Assembly: GCF_001281485.1 (NCBI RefSeq)
Contig: NZ_CP012669.1
Location: forward strand, 124,001-188,000
Direction: 5' to 3'
DNA: 64,000 bases
Source of the DNA: Altererythrobacter epoxidivorans
GTDB taxonomy: Bacteria; Pseudomonadota; Alphaproteobacteria; Sphingomonadales; Sphingomonadaceae
Shown: piece by piece, positions 1 to 7,993 of the stretch
Layout: each line of letters starts with the position of its first letter
How positions within the stretch are numbered: the first letter of the stretch is position 1
Translations under genes and position numbers: made by a program
Notes under the pieces: model-generated
Database searches by the model: none
The model's input: only the letters and a program-made list of their open reading frames with translations
Told to the model about the DNA's origin: nothing

Positions 1-10
1 AGTCTGTGCC

Positions 11-406
11 TTGGAACAGACGTTCCAGCCTTTGGCCGCCGCGCCCGTTCCACCACGAAACCCGGGGTTCCAGTTTCCTCGGCGTGTATGGCTCGCCATG
101 TTCGCGTGTTATGCTATCTTCTTCCTTGCCATTGCCGCAGCCACAGGCGGAAGCGGACATGCACGTTTCGCTATCATCATCTCGGTCCTTTATGCCGCCG
201 TTTATTTCGGAGTGGCGAGGATCGGTGCGCGACAGGCCGGACCAGAGGATATTTCGCCGCTCGATCAGGGCAAGATGCTCGATACTTTTACCGGTTTGAT
301 GGACAAGAGAGCCGTATATGGGCAGGTCCTGATTGTGCCGCTCGCTGTCGCACTGTTCGGCTTGGCGATACTGGTCATCACACTTTCGATCGGGATCGAC
401 AGTTAG
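11..406 (+). CDS. hypothetical small membrane protein (5' end possibly cut by window)
   Basis: About 131 residues when read from a TTG at position 11. The frame stays open to the left edge, so the true start may lie outside the window; an internal ATG at 98 would give a shorter protein. Two or three hydrophobic stretches are visible (FACYAIFFLAIAAA, FAIIISVLYAAVYFGVA and LIVPLAVALFGLAILVITL), with a polar loop rich in D, K and G between them, so it should sit in the inner membrane. I do not recognise a family. It is followed at once by the DUF1971 gene and lies beside nitrate and NO genes, which suggests a link to that module without proving it. Confidence 0.6.
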   Translation: MEQTFQPLAAAPVPPRNPGFQFPRRVWLAMFACYAIFFLAIAAATGGSGHARFAIIISVLYAAVYFGVARIGARQAGPEDISPLDQGKMLDTFTGLMDKRAVYGQVLIVPLAVALFGLAILVITLSIGIDS

Positions 407-408
407 CT

Positions 409-687
409 ATGCGGAACGTTTTGCCGGATGGCGTTGAGAAGTATGCCGAGTCACCGCTCTTCAGCGAGCAAACGGTTCCTGAAAAACTCATCTCGGAACA
501 TGATCTGAAAGCCGGAGTCTGGGGTAAACTGTGCGTAATCGACGGGACCCTCGAATATCACATTCCGGGTGGATCGCACCGGAGCCAACTTCTCAAAGCA
601 GGCGAGTATGTCGTCATCGAACCGCAGCAGGTGCATTTCGTCAAACCGGTCCGAAACGTCCAGTTCAAAGTTGAATTCTATCGCTGA
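409..687 (+). CDS. DUF1971 domain protein
   Basis: This 92-residue cupin-like protein starts with MRNVLPDGVEKYAES and contains the signature of the DUF1971 family (also found in some TehB-like proteins): a hydrophobic strand pattern with GTLEYHIPGG, a GEYVVIEPQQVHFVKP block and a C-terminal VQFKVEFYR. Family members are often found beside denitrification genes and FNR-type regulators in Proteobacteria, and their biochemical role is not settled. The ATG at 409 lies two bases after the stop of the preceding gene, so the two are probably co-transcribed. The next gene, carbonic anhydrase, converges on it with a short gap. Confidence 0.75.
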   Translation: MRNVLPDGVEKYAESPLFSEQTVPEKLISEHDLKAGVWGKLCVIDGTLEYHIPGGSHRSQLLKAGEYVVIEPQQVHFVKPVRNVQFKVEFYR

Positions 688-735
688 ACCGAGATGCGCG
701 GTGGCACATTCGCCTAAACCGCCGCAGATGCGCTT

Positions 736-1353
736 TCAGTCGACAGGGTCGAGAAAGTCCACCTTGCCGGTGTCGAGATGATAGAAGGCTCCCACGACTT
801 TGAGCCTTCCTTCGCGCTGAGGTTCAAGCAGTGCTGGTGAAGCTTCTTCCCGCAATTCGCGGACAACGCGCCTGACATTGCTGATCGCAGCGGCGTCAAC
901 GATATGATCGGCCCACGGATCGGTTTCGAGCACAGCTGGCAGCAGCGACTGAAGGACCTTGGAGATATTCCCGCTGAAACTCGTCTTGCCCCGCGCCAGC
1001 GACACAGCCGCATTGAGCGCGCCGCAGGCCTCGTGACCCATGACGACGATCAAGGGGACTTGCAGATTCGTCACGGCAAATTCCAGACTGCCCAGCGCGG
1101 TCGTGCAAAGGGTATTTCCGGCGTTGCGAATGATGAACAGTTCACCAAGGCCCCGCTCGAACAACAGTTCGGGCGGTACCCGCGAGTCAGAACAGCTCAG
1201 ATAGGCGGCAAAAGGACGTTGCGCCGCTGCGAGTTCGAGACGGCGCATCCGGTCCATTGACGGCTCATAAGTGGTATCTTCGAGAAACCGCCGATTGCCT
1301 TCCTTGAGCAATTCAAGAGCTTGGTCCGGGGTGAGCTGGGAGGCGTCCTCCAT
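736..1353 (-). CDS. beta-class carbonic anhydrase
   Basis: A zinc enzyme of about 205 residues that interconverts CO2 and bicarbonate. The beta-class ligands are all visible: Cys54, Asp56 and Arg58 in SCSDSRVP, then His107 and Cys110 in VMGHEACGAL. I chose the ATG at 1353 because a GGCAGG stretch lies eight bases upstream; the ATG at 1374 would overlap the end of nnrS and is an alternative. It is the last gene of a reverse-strand run with nnrS and a small membrane protein, so it should share their control. A link between carbonic anhydrase and the NO-responsive unit is inferred from position only. Confidence 0.9.
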   Translation of the reverse strand: MEDASQLTPDQALELLKEGNRRFLEDTTYEPSMDRMRRLELAAAQRPFAAYLSCSDSRVPPELLFERGLGELFIIRNAGNTLCTTALGSLEFAVTNLQVPLIVVMGHEACGALNAAVSLARGKTSFSGNISKVLQSLLPAVLETDPWADHIVDAAAISNVRRVVRELREEASPALLEPQREGRLKVVGAFYHLDTGKVDFLDPVD

Positions 1354-1357
1354 CCGC

Positions 1358-2554
1358 TTAGCCTGCCTTTCCATCGCTTCGCGGTGACAAGTAAATGCCC
1401 ATATTGCGCAGCAGCCATGGGAGCATCCCGAGACAGAGCACGCCCACCGATACCAGCAACGCTTCGGCCAATTCCAGTTGGAGTGCAGCCCACAACCGGG
1501 CGACTGCGGCCAACTGGACGGCACAGAAAGCGAGCCACGCAGGAGCTGTCATCAAGAGGGGCCGACCCGAATGCCCCTGAGTTACGCGGGTTACCATCGC
1601 GACAAGTAGACTTCCCGCAAACCCGATCATCAATGCGTGATCCGGGCCGCGACCCAATGCCAAGGTTGAGGTATCCAGCATGGCTAGCGTGAAGCCCATT
1701 GGAGCCCAGGCGAACCCCCACATCAACACAATCAGAAGTCCTGGTGCGCTTGCTCGCGGCCACCACTTCCACAGCATGGCACCAGTTAGAGCCGCGAGTG
1801 CGCCGTTCGCCGAAATCGCCAGCCAGCCGATGTTCAGGAGCTCGCCTGCCAAGCGAGCCAGTAGTGAGGTCCAAAGGGCCGCGATGAGCCAGTCGGGTCG
1901 CCAGCGGACATAGCCCTCAACCACGTTGCCGGCGAAAAACGGGACCATCCGGTGCGCCACCGTAAGGAATATCGGGAGCAGGAATCCGCCGATTCCAATG
2001 CGGTTGGCGTGGAAAAGATAGTCCCATGATCCACCACCGAAAAACGTGATTGCTGAAAGCAGGCCGACAAGACCAAGCGTCAGGCCAGCAAGCGCCGACC
2101 ATGCGTGCCAGCAGCGAGGCTTCCCCGCTTTCGACCCGGTCCACAATACGCGAAGAAGGACGAGAAGCGCGATTGCCCAGCCAAGCGCGACCAGTCCGAA
2201 GCCCGGCAATATGAGGGCGTCAAGCCCCGTAGCCAAGGCGACGAGGACCAAAACAACGCCATTGAGAAGCGGGACACTTACAGGGGCGAATTGACGCAAT
2301 ACAAGATCTGGAAGGCCGATCCAGCGCGGGAATACCGTCAGCAGAAAGCCAAATATGAAGGGGGTAAGGCCGAGATAGATCATGACCGGACCGTGCAGAA
2401 GGGTAGGCGGCATGTCCGTGGTCGGGACCCCGGACAGCCGCGCATACAGCTGCGCCAATTGTGCGAGCCACCACATCAGCAGTCCGCCAAAAGCCAGCGC
2501 CCCGGTCAGGAAGGGCAGCCGGTGCGGCGCTGCCAGGAGGATTGACGGGTTCAC
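1358..2554 (-). CDS. nnrS: NnrS family membrane protein
   Basis: A polytopic inner-membrane protein of 398 residues with about twelve hydrophobic helices and the histidine-containing loops typical of NnrS, for example near the N terminus (ILLAAPHRLPFLTGALAFGG) and in the middle (DYLFHANRIGIGGFL, AHRMVPFF). NnrS proteins bind haem and copper and are made in response to nitric oxide; they ease NO stress in denitrifiers. The length is normal for the family. It lies between a small membrane protein upstream and carbonic anhydrase downstream on the same strand with short gaps. An FNR-type box about 500 bases upstream, ahead of the operon, fits oxygen- or NO-dependent control. Confidence 0.9.
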   Translation of the reverse strand: MNPSILLAAPHRLPFLTGALAFGGLLMWWLAQLAQLYARLSGVPTTDMPPTLLHGPVMIYLGLTPFIFGFLLTVFPRWIGLPDLVLRQFAPVSVPLLNGVVLVLVALATGLDALILPGFGLVALGWAIALLVLLRVLWTGSKAGKPRCWHAWSALAGLTLGLVGLLSAITFFGGGSWDYLFHANRIGIGGFLLPIFLTVAHRMVPFFAGNVVEGYVRWRPDWLIAALWTSLLARLAGELLNIGWLAISANGALAALTGAMLWKWWPRASAPGLLIVLMWGFAWAPMGFTLAMLDTSTLALGRGPDHALMIGFAGSLLVAMVTRVTQGHSGRPLLMTAPAWLAFCAVQLAAVARLWAALQLELAEALLVSVGVLCLGMLPWLLRNMGIYLSPRSDGKAG

Positions 2555-2566
2555 GAATGGTCCCTT

Positions 2567-3037
2567 TCAAATCAGTCCGTGAGCGCCAGCCATTGCGCCC
2601 ATGGTGGTCACCAGCGCAATTACGGACAGGACCCGGTGCACCTGAACCATGAGGTGAAAATCACGCTCCGGCGTCTTTGAATTGTCCATCCGGCGGTGGA
2701 GGAAGAGCGGTTCTGCCACGAACAGCATAAGGAAGAAAACAAACCACAGGAAAAACATAGCTGATATCCACCAATAGGCAGGCTCGGCAAACCGCCACCA
2801 CATGTCACCGCGCCAAGTCATCCAGAACCCGGATGCACCAGCCAGCAAAACCCATACTTTGGCCTGAACGGAAAAACCCTGTTCGATCTTGTGAAAGGCA
2901 TGGAGCCGGTCTGCGGGCGCTTCAGCTCTCGCTATTGCGGGCATGATGACAAAGGTCACGAACCAGACACCGCCGATCCAACCGACAATCGAGACGACAT
3001 GGAGCACGCGGGCAAAAGTGAAATCATCGATCATCAT
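2567..3037 (-). CDS. integral membrane protein, CopD/DUF2269-like
   Basis: About 156 residues with four predicted membrane helices: RVLHVVSIVGWIGGVWFVTF, then segments near residues 60, 90 and 130. The N-terminal ARVLHVVSIVGWIGG with conserved His and Trp, and the C-terminal HRVLSVIALVTTMGAMAG, resemble the small CopD-like membrane proteins that often carry haem-ligand histidines. It is the first gene of the run with nnrS and the carbonic anhydrase. Two adjacent ATGs (3037 and 3034) are possible starts, about 36 bases from the FNR-type box in the divergent promoter region. The precise function is unknown. Confidence 0.7.
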   Translation of the reverse strand: MMIDDFTFARVLHVVSIVGWIGGVWFVTFVIMPAIARAEAPADRLHAFHKIEQGFSVQAKVWVLLAGASGFWMTWRGDMWWRFAEPAYWWISAMFFLWFVFFLMLFVAEPLFLHRRMDNSKTPERDFHLMVQVHRVLSVIALVTTMGAMAGAHGLI

Positions 3038-3072
3038 ATATCGCTCTATGGGTGAATTGCGCGTCTGCGACT

Positions 3073-3086
3073 TTGACAAGGATCAA
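3073..3086. promoter_or_regulatory. FNR-type box between porin and nnrS operon
   Basis: TTGAC-AAGG-ATCAA matches the FNR/FixK consensus TTGAY-N4-RTCAA in both half sites. It sits about 35 bases from the porin ATG on one side and from the membrane protein start on the other, so it could serve both divergent transcripts. Confidence 0.75.
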
Positions 3087-3120
3087 ATACTTTGGCGGGC
3101 AGCATCGTATTTGGGCGACC

Positions 3121-4335
3121 ATGAAAACCAAAATCCTCTCGCTCGCCGCCGGCTCGCTTGCCGTTCTCACACCTGCAACTGCAATGGCGCAATCAGGCGA
3201 TGAGCTTCCCTTCGATCCCTATCTCGACCTGAGATACCGGCTGGAAGTGGTCGATCAGGAAAACCTGTCAGAAGATGCGACCGCTTCGACGCTCAGGATC
3301 AGGGGCGGGATCGAAACCGATGAATGGAATGGCCTTAGCGCTCTGGTCGAAGGCGAGGCAGTGGTCAGGATTGGGCCTGAAGATTTTAACGACACTGTCA
3401 ACGGTCGCACCCAGTTTCCTGTCGTGGCGGACCCATCAGATGTGTTGCTCAACCGCGCCTTCGTGCGGTGGCGGCCCCATTCATCGGTCGAGGCAGTTGC
3501 CGGACGTCAGAAGGTCAATTTCGACAATCAGCGCTGGATCGGTTCAGTCGACTGGCGGCAGAACGACCAGACCTTCGATCTGGCGCAGGTCACAGTGAAG
3601 ACGGTCAAGGGAGCCTCGATCGATTACTTCCATGCCTGGCGGGTCAATCGCATTTTCGGGCCGGATTCGCCGCAAGGCATCTGGCGTGATACCGACATCC
3701 ACAATGTCCATGCAAGTTACGCCATCCCCTCGGTCGGCACGGTATCCGCCTATGGTTATTTCCTTGACATACTCGATGCACCTGCTGCGAGTTCGCAAAC
3801 GCTTGGAGTGCGGCTGTCGGGAGCGCAGCCGCTAGGGGGCGGGGTCAAGCTCCTTTACGCCGCAGAGTACGCGAACCAGCGCGATCTCGGACCGAACCTG
3901 GCCGATTTCTCTCTCGATTACCTGCTAATTGAACCCGGCATCTCGGTTGCCGGTTTTACTGCCAAAGCAGGGTTTGAGCGGCTTCAAGGTGACGGCGCTG
4001 TTGGCTTGCAAACTCCATTGGCCACGCTCCACGCCTTTAACGGGTGGGCGGACAAATTTCTTGTCACGCCGCCTGATGGTTTGCGCGATCTTTACGGGGA
4101 TATCAGCTATAAGTTCGGCGAAGGCTCTGCGCTGAAAGGCTTGTTGCTGCGCGGAATAGTCCACGACTTCGGCGCCACTGCGACTGATCAGGCGTATGGC
4201 CGCGAATTGAACTTGCTTGCGGTGTATCCAGTTCGGAGCAACGTCACCCTGCTCACGAAGTTCGCGCATTACGATGCGGATGGCTTCGCGTCCGATACCA
4301 CCAAGGGATGGCTGCAGGTACAGGTTTCTTTCTAG
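3121..4335 (+). CDS. outer-membrane beta-barrel porin, alginate-export family
   Basis: A 404-residue protein with a clear signal peptide ending in ATAMA-QSGD, followed by alternating amphipathic strands and a terminal phenylalanine (WLQVQVSF), the classical end of an outer-membrane beta barrel. The body (LRYRLEVVDQENLSEDA, GRQKVNFDNQRWIGSVDWRQN, FDGW-type blocks) matches the alginate_exp family, which in many non-alginate producers is a general solute porin. The ATG at 3121 precedes the signal peptide. Because it shares an FNR box with the nnrS operon and faces the nar regulator, nitrate or nitrite passage across the outer membrane is a reasonable inference. Its stop overlaps the stop of the convergent regulator by a few bases. 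Confidence 0.8.
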   Translation: MKTKILSLAAGSLAVLTPATAMAQSGDELPFDPYLDLRYRLEVVDQENLSEDATASTLRIRGGIETDEWNGLSALVEGEAVVRIGPEDFNDTVNGRTQFPVVADPSDVLLNRAFVRWRPHSSVEAVAGRQKVNFDNQRWIGSVDWRQNDQTFDLAQVTVKTVKGASIDYFHAWRVNRIFGPDSPQGIWRDTDIHNVHASYAIPSVGTVSAYGYFLDILDAPAASSQTLGVRLSGAQPLGGGVKLLYAAEYANQRDLGPNLADFSLDYLLIEPGISVAGFTAKAGFERLQGDGAVGLQTPLATLHAFNGWADKFLVTPPDGLRDLYGDISYKFGEGSALKGLLLRGIVHDFGATATDQAYGRELNLLAVYPVRSNVTLLTKFAHYDADGFASDTTKGWLQVQVSF

Positions 4336-5027
4336 CGAGGGTCACTTGGCACAGGGTCGGGCCGCGCGAACAAACGAAGGCGTTCAAGGTTCTCGATTGT
4401 GACTTGTGCTCCATCGAGCGCCACGCCGTGGTTCTTGAGGGTGCCAAAGGCCCGTGAAAGGTTTTCCGGTGTCATCCCGAGCAGCGATGCAAGCAGGCGC
4501 TTTTCGCCGCGAAGTTCGAATTTCTCCCGATTGCCACTGCGGCTACTGTATTCCAGCAGGTAATTGCCAAGTCGCTCAGCCGATTGGCGCACCTTCATAT
4601 CGGTGAGCGCACGGACAAGGTCGCGAGACCACAGCGCCAGTTCGTGCATGGCTGCTTGCATCAAGGCGCTATCCTTCCCGATCGCCCGGCGCAACTGGCT
4701 CGCGGGGATAAGAAGAATACGCGATGATGCAAGCGTTCGCGCGGACATCAGATAGGGCATATCGGTCAGCGCAGCGGCAAGAATGAAGCTCGATACCGGC
4801 TCGACAATTCGCATCGTGGTATCGCGCCCGTTCCCTCCGACAAAAAGCTCGACCAGCCCGTCAACGAGCACGTGCAGGAAGTCGGCACTCTGTCCCGCCT
4901 CGAACAGGGTGAGTTGCGGAGGGAAGACCTGCAAATAGGAGCCGGCCAACACAATGTCCCGCTGACTTTCAGCCATCTCCCGAAACAGCGGAAGCCGCGC
5001 GATTTCAGGCTTCTCGCCGATTCTCAT
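4332..5027 (-). CDS. Crp/Fnr family regulator, NarR/Dnr-like
   Basis: A transcription factor of about 231 residues with an N-terminal cyclic-nucleotide-type sensor barrel (roughly residues 10-120), a long dimer helix and a C-terminal winged helix-turn-helix (LLASLLGMTPENLSRAFGTLKNHGV). The recognition-helix pattern E-x2-SR is what FNR-type proteins use to read TTGAY sites. It lacks the N-terminal cysteines of oxygen-sensing FNR, which places it with NarR, Dnr and NnrR types; Paracoccus NarR is the known activator of narKGHJI. It is divergent from narK with two FNR-type boxes between them. I use the ATG at 5027; an in-frame ATG at 5054 would add nine residues. Confidence 0.85.
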   Translation of the reverse strand: MRIGEKPEIARLPLFREMAESQRDIVLAGSYLQVFPPQLTLFEAGQSADFLHVLVDGLVELFVGGNGRDTTMRIVEPVSSFILAAALTDMPYLMSARTLASSRILLIPASQLRRAIGKDSALMQAAMHELALWSRDLVRALTDMKVRQSAERLGNYLLEYSSRSGNREKFELRGEKRLLASLLGMTPENLSRAFGTLKNHGVALDGAQVTIENLERLRLFARPDPVPSDPR

Positions 5028-5074
5028 AAATGTCCCAGCTCCCGTGCAATGCATCGGAAGGATTAGCGCTCGAC

Positions 5075-5088
5075 TTGATGTTTATCAA
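5075..5088. promoter_or_regulatory. perfect FNR-type box, narR-like/narK intergenic region
   Basis: TTGAT-GTTT-ATCAA is a perfect match to the FNR consensus. It lies about 48 bases upstream of the regulator start and could give autoregulation or act as a distal narK site. Confidence 0.85.
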
Positions 5089-5167
5089 GGAATGGCTTGA
5101 CGTCTTGCGATCTGCGCAAAGGCACTTGTCATGCGGAAACAATTTTGTCCGACCTGCCCTTTGAAGT

Positions 5168-5181
5168 TTGATCAAAGTCAA
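5168..5181. promoter_or_regulatory. FNR-type box upstream of narK
   Basis: TTGAT-CAAA-GTCAA differs from the ideal palindrome by one base. It lies 65 bases upstream of the chosen narK ATG, a good place for a class II activator site on the nar operon promoter. Confidence 0.75.
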
Positions 5182-5245
5182 AGAGGATGCCTTCGGGTGT
5201 CGGCAATCGAGAGGTGTGACGCGCTTCTTGATGAGGGATCATGCC

Positions 5246-7993
5246 ATGGCGAGCCAGAAAATATCGACCACCAGTGATCAGAACCGCGCTTTGGGCCTGA
5301 GCACATTTGCGTTCACCATCTGCTTTGCTGTGTGGACGATCTTCGCGATCGCCGGAATCGAGATCAAGGCCGAGCTCGGTCTGAGCGATACGCAGTTTGG
5401 CCTGCTGGTCGGCACCCCGATCCTGACCGGATCGCTCAGCCGTCTGTTGCTGGGCGTCTGGACCGATCAGCATGGCGGGCGGATCGTCTTTCCGCTCACA
5501 ATGCTTGCCTCGGCGCTTTCGACTTTCCTGCTTTCCTACGCCGAAAGCTATCTGGTCATGCTACTGGCCGCGCTGGGATTGGGCCTTGCTGGCGGCGGTT
5601 TTGCGGTTGGCGTTGCCTATGTTTCAAAGTTCTACCCACTTGAGAAGCAGGGCTCGGCGCTTGGCTTTTTCGGCATGGGCAATGTCGGGGCCGCCGTGAC
5701 CAAATTCCTCGCCCCCTGGGTCATGGTGGCGGTGGGCTGGCAGGGCGTCGCGCAGGTGTGGGCGGGCGCGCTCGCGCTGGTTGCTGTGCTGTTTTATATC
5801 TTTGCCAAGGACGACCCCGAATTCGCCGCACGCAAAATTAGCGGTGCCAAAGCACGGGGTTTGCTCGAACAGCTTGAACCGCTGCGTAACGAGCAGGTTT
5901 GGCGCTTCTCGCTTTATTACTTTTTCGTCTTCGGTGCCTTCGTAGCATTGGCGTTGTGGCTGCCTGCGTACATGGTCGGCCTTTATGGAATCGACGTGAA
6001 GCTGGCGGGTATGCTTGCAGCAACCTTCTCGCTCTCGGCCAGTGTGTTCCGAGCCTATGGCGGCGTACTGTCGGACAAATATGGCGCACGCAAGGTCATG
6101 TATGCGACCTTTGGCGTGTCACTGGTCTGCCTGTTCATGCTGTCCTATCCGGCGACCGACTATGTTATTCACGGGATCGAAGGGGACATCACCTTCTCAA
6201 CGTCGATGAGCTTGGTGCCCTTCGTGATTACTGTCTTTGTGCTCGGTTTCTTCATGTCGCTCGGCAAGGCGGCGGTCTACAAGCACATCCCGGTCTATTA
6301 CCCCGAGAATGTCGGTTCGGTCGGCGGGCTGGTTGGTCTGGTCGGCGGCCTCGGCGGCTTCATCCTGCCGATCGTGTTCGGCGCGGTGAGCGACCTTACC
6401 GGCATCTGGACCAGTTGCTTCATGGTCTTGTTCGCTCTGGTCGGCATTGCGCTCACCTGGATGCATATCGCCATCCGTCAGATGGAACAGAAAGCGAGCG
6501 GGATGGATACCCGTACGCTGCCTGAATTCCCTGAAATGGCTGGCTTGCATGACGAGGCAAAACATGCGGCCGCCACGCCGAGCAAAGTTCTGGTCGAGTG
6601 GAAACCGGAAGATGCCGATTTCTGGGAGCAGACCGGAGAAAAGATCGCACGGCGCAATCTCTACATCTCGATCCCTGCATTGCTGCTCGCCTTCTCTGTG
6701 TGGATGGTGTGGTCGATGGTGGTCGCGAAGTTGCCTTCCATCGGCTTTGATTACACCACCGACCAGCTGTTCTGGCTGGCCGCGCTACCCGGACTTTCTG
6801 GTGCGACCTTGCGGATATTCTACAGCTTCGTGGTGCCGATCTTCGGTGGACGGCTGTGGACCACCATGTCCACCGCATCGCTGCTGATCCCGGCCTTTGG
6901 CATCGGCTATGCAGTCCAGAACCCGGATACGCCTTACATCATCTTCCTGGTTCTGGCGCTGCTGTGTGGTTTCGGTGGCGGCAATTTCGCCTCCTCCATG
7001 TCGAATATCAGCTTCTTCTACCCCAAGGCGCAGAAGGGGAATGCGCTGGCGCTCAATGCCGGTCTCGGCAATCTCGGTGTCTCGGTCATGCAGTTCCTCG
7101 TCCCTATCGTCATCGTGGCGGGCGTGTTCGGCGCGCTGGGCGGCGAGCCACAGCAGACCGCCGATGGCGGCGAGCTGTGGTTGCAGAACGCGGGCTTCAT
7201 CTGGGTGCCGTTCATCATGACTTCCACCCTGCTCGCATGGTTCGGGATGAACGACATTGCTGATGCCAAGGCCAGCTTTGCCGAACAGTCGGTGATCTTC
7301 CAGCGCAAGCACAACTGGCTGATGTGCTGGCTCTACACCGGCACCTTCGGCAGCTTCATCGGATTTTCCGCCGGCCTGCCGCTGCTCGCCAAACAGCAAT
7401 TCCCCGATGTTAATGTCCTCCAGTTTGTCTTCCTCGGACCTTTGGTCGGCGCGCTCAGCCGTGCGGCTACCGGTTGGGTTTCGGACAAGTGGGGTGGTGC
7501 ACGGGTTACGTTCTGGGTGTTCGTGCTCATGATGCTCGGCGTGCTCGGCGTGATGTATTTTATTCAGGCCGCCAGCTGGTGGGGTTTCCTCGGCATGTTC
7601 ATCTTCATGTTCTTCATGACGGGTGTCGGCAACGCCTCCACCTTCCAGATGATCCCCAACATCATGCGCGCCGAAGTGCCCCGGTTGATGCCCGAGCTTT
7701 CGGGTGAAGCCAGCCTGCGCCAGTCGGAAAAGGAATCCGCCGCAATCGTCGGGTTTACTTCGGCCATCGCAGCTTACGGGGCCTTCTTCATCCCGAAAAG
7801 CTTTGGCAGCGCCATCGCAGCGACTGGCTCTCCGATGCCGGCTTTGTGGGGCTTTCTAATCTTCTACGCCAGCTGTGCGGCGCTGACCTGGTGGGCCTAC
7901 GCCCGCCGTGGTGGCCTGCTGCACGATATTGAACGCAGGGCTGCACCTGCACGGGCTTCATCCACCGCCCCGCTCAAAGGAGCAACAGCATGA
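5246..7993 (+). CDS. narK: fused NarK1-NarK2 nitrate/nitrite transporter
   Basis: A 915-residue inner-membrane protein made of two major-facilitator halves in tandem, each with about twelve helices; most NarK proteins have one. The first half ends near residue 425 (ALTWMHIAIRQMEQK), a soluble linker of about 60 residues follows, and the second half begins near residue 490 (YISIPALLLAFSVWMVWSMV). Both carry glycine-rich nitrate-signature helices (GLGLAGGGFAVGVAYVSKFY and FGGGNFASSMSNISFFYPKAQKG). In Paracoccus a similar fusion combines a proton-linked nitrate importer with a nitrate/nitrite antiporter. The ATG at 5246 has GAGGGA seven bases upstream. Its stop overlaps the narG start as ATGA. 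Confidence 0.95.
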   Translation: MASQKISTTSDQNRALGLSTFAFTICFAVWTIFAIAGIEIKAELGLSDTQFGLLVGTPILTGSLSRLLLGVWTDQHGGRIVFPLTMLASALSTFLLSYAESYLVMLLAALGLGLAGGGFAVGVAYVSKFYPLEKQGSALGFFGMGNVGAAVTKFLAPWVMVAVGWQGVAQVWAGALALVAVLFYIFAKDDPEFAARKISGAKARGLLEQLEPLRNEQVWRFSLYYFFVFGAFVALALWLPAYMVGLYGIDVKLAGMLAATFSLSASVFRAYGGVLSDKYGARKVMYATFGVSLVCLFMLSYPATDYVIHGIEGDITFSTSMSLVPFVITVFVLGFFMSLGKAAVYKHIPVYYPENVGSVGGLVGLVGGLGGFILPIVFGAVSDLTGIWTSCFMVLFALVGIALTWMHIAIRQMEQKASGMDTRTLPEFPEMAGLHDEAKHAAATPSKVLVEWKPEDADFWEQTGEKIARRNLYISIPALLLAFSVWMVWSMVVAKLPSIGFDYTTDQLFWLAALPGLSGATLRIFYSFVVPIFGGRLWTTMSTASLLIPAFGIGYAVQNPDTPYIIFLVLALLCGFGGGNFASSMSNISFFYPKAQKGNALALNAGLGNLGVSVMQFLVPIVIVAGVFGALGGEPQQTADGGELWLQNAGFIWVPFIMTSTLLAWFGMNDIADAKASFAEQSVIFQRKHNWLMCWLYTGTFGSFIGFSAGLPLLAKQQFPDVNVLQFVFLGPLVGALSRAATGWVSDKWGGARVTFWVFVLMMLGVLGVMYFIQAASWWGFLGMFIFMFFMTGVGNASTFQMIPNIMRAEVPRLMPELSGEASLRQSEKESAAIVGFTSAIAAYGAFFIPKSFGSAIAATGSPMPALWGFLIFYASCAALTWWAYARRGGLLHDIERRAAPARASSTAPLKGATA

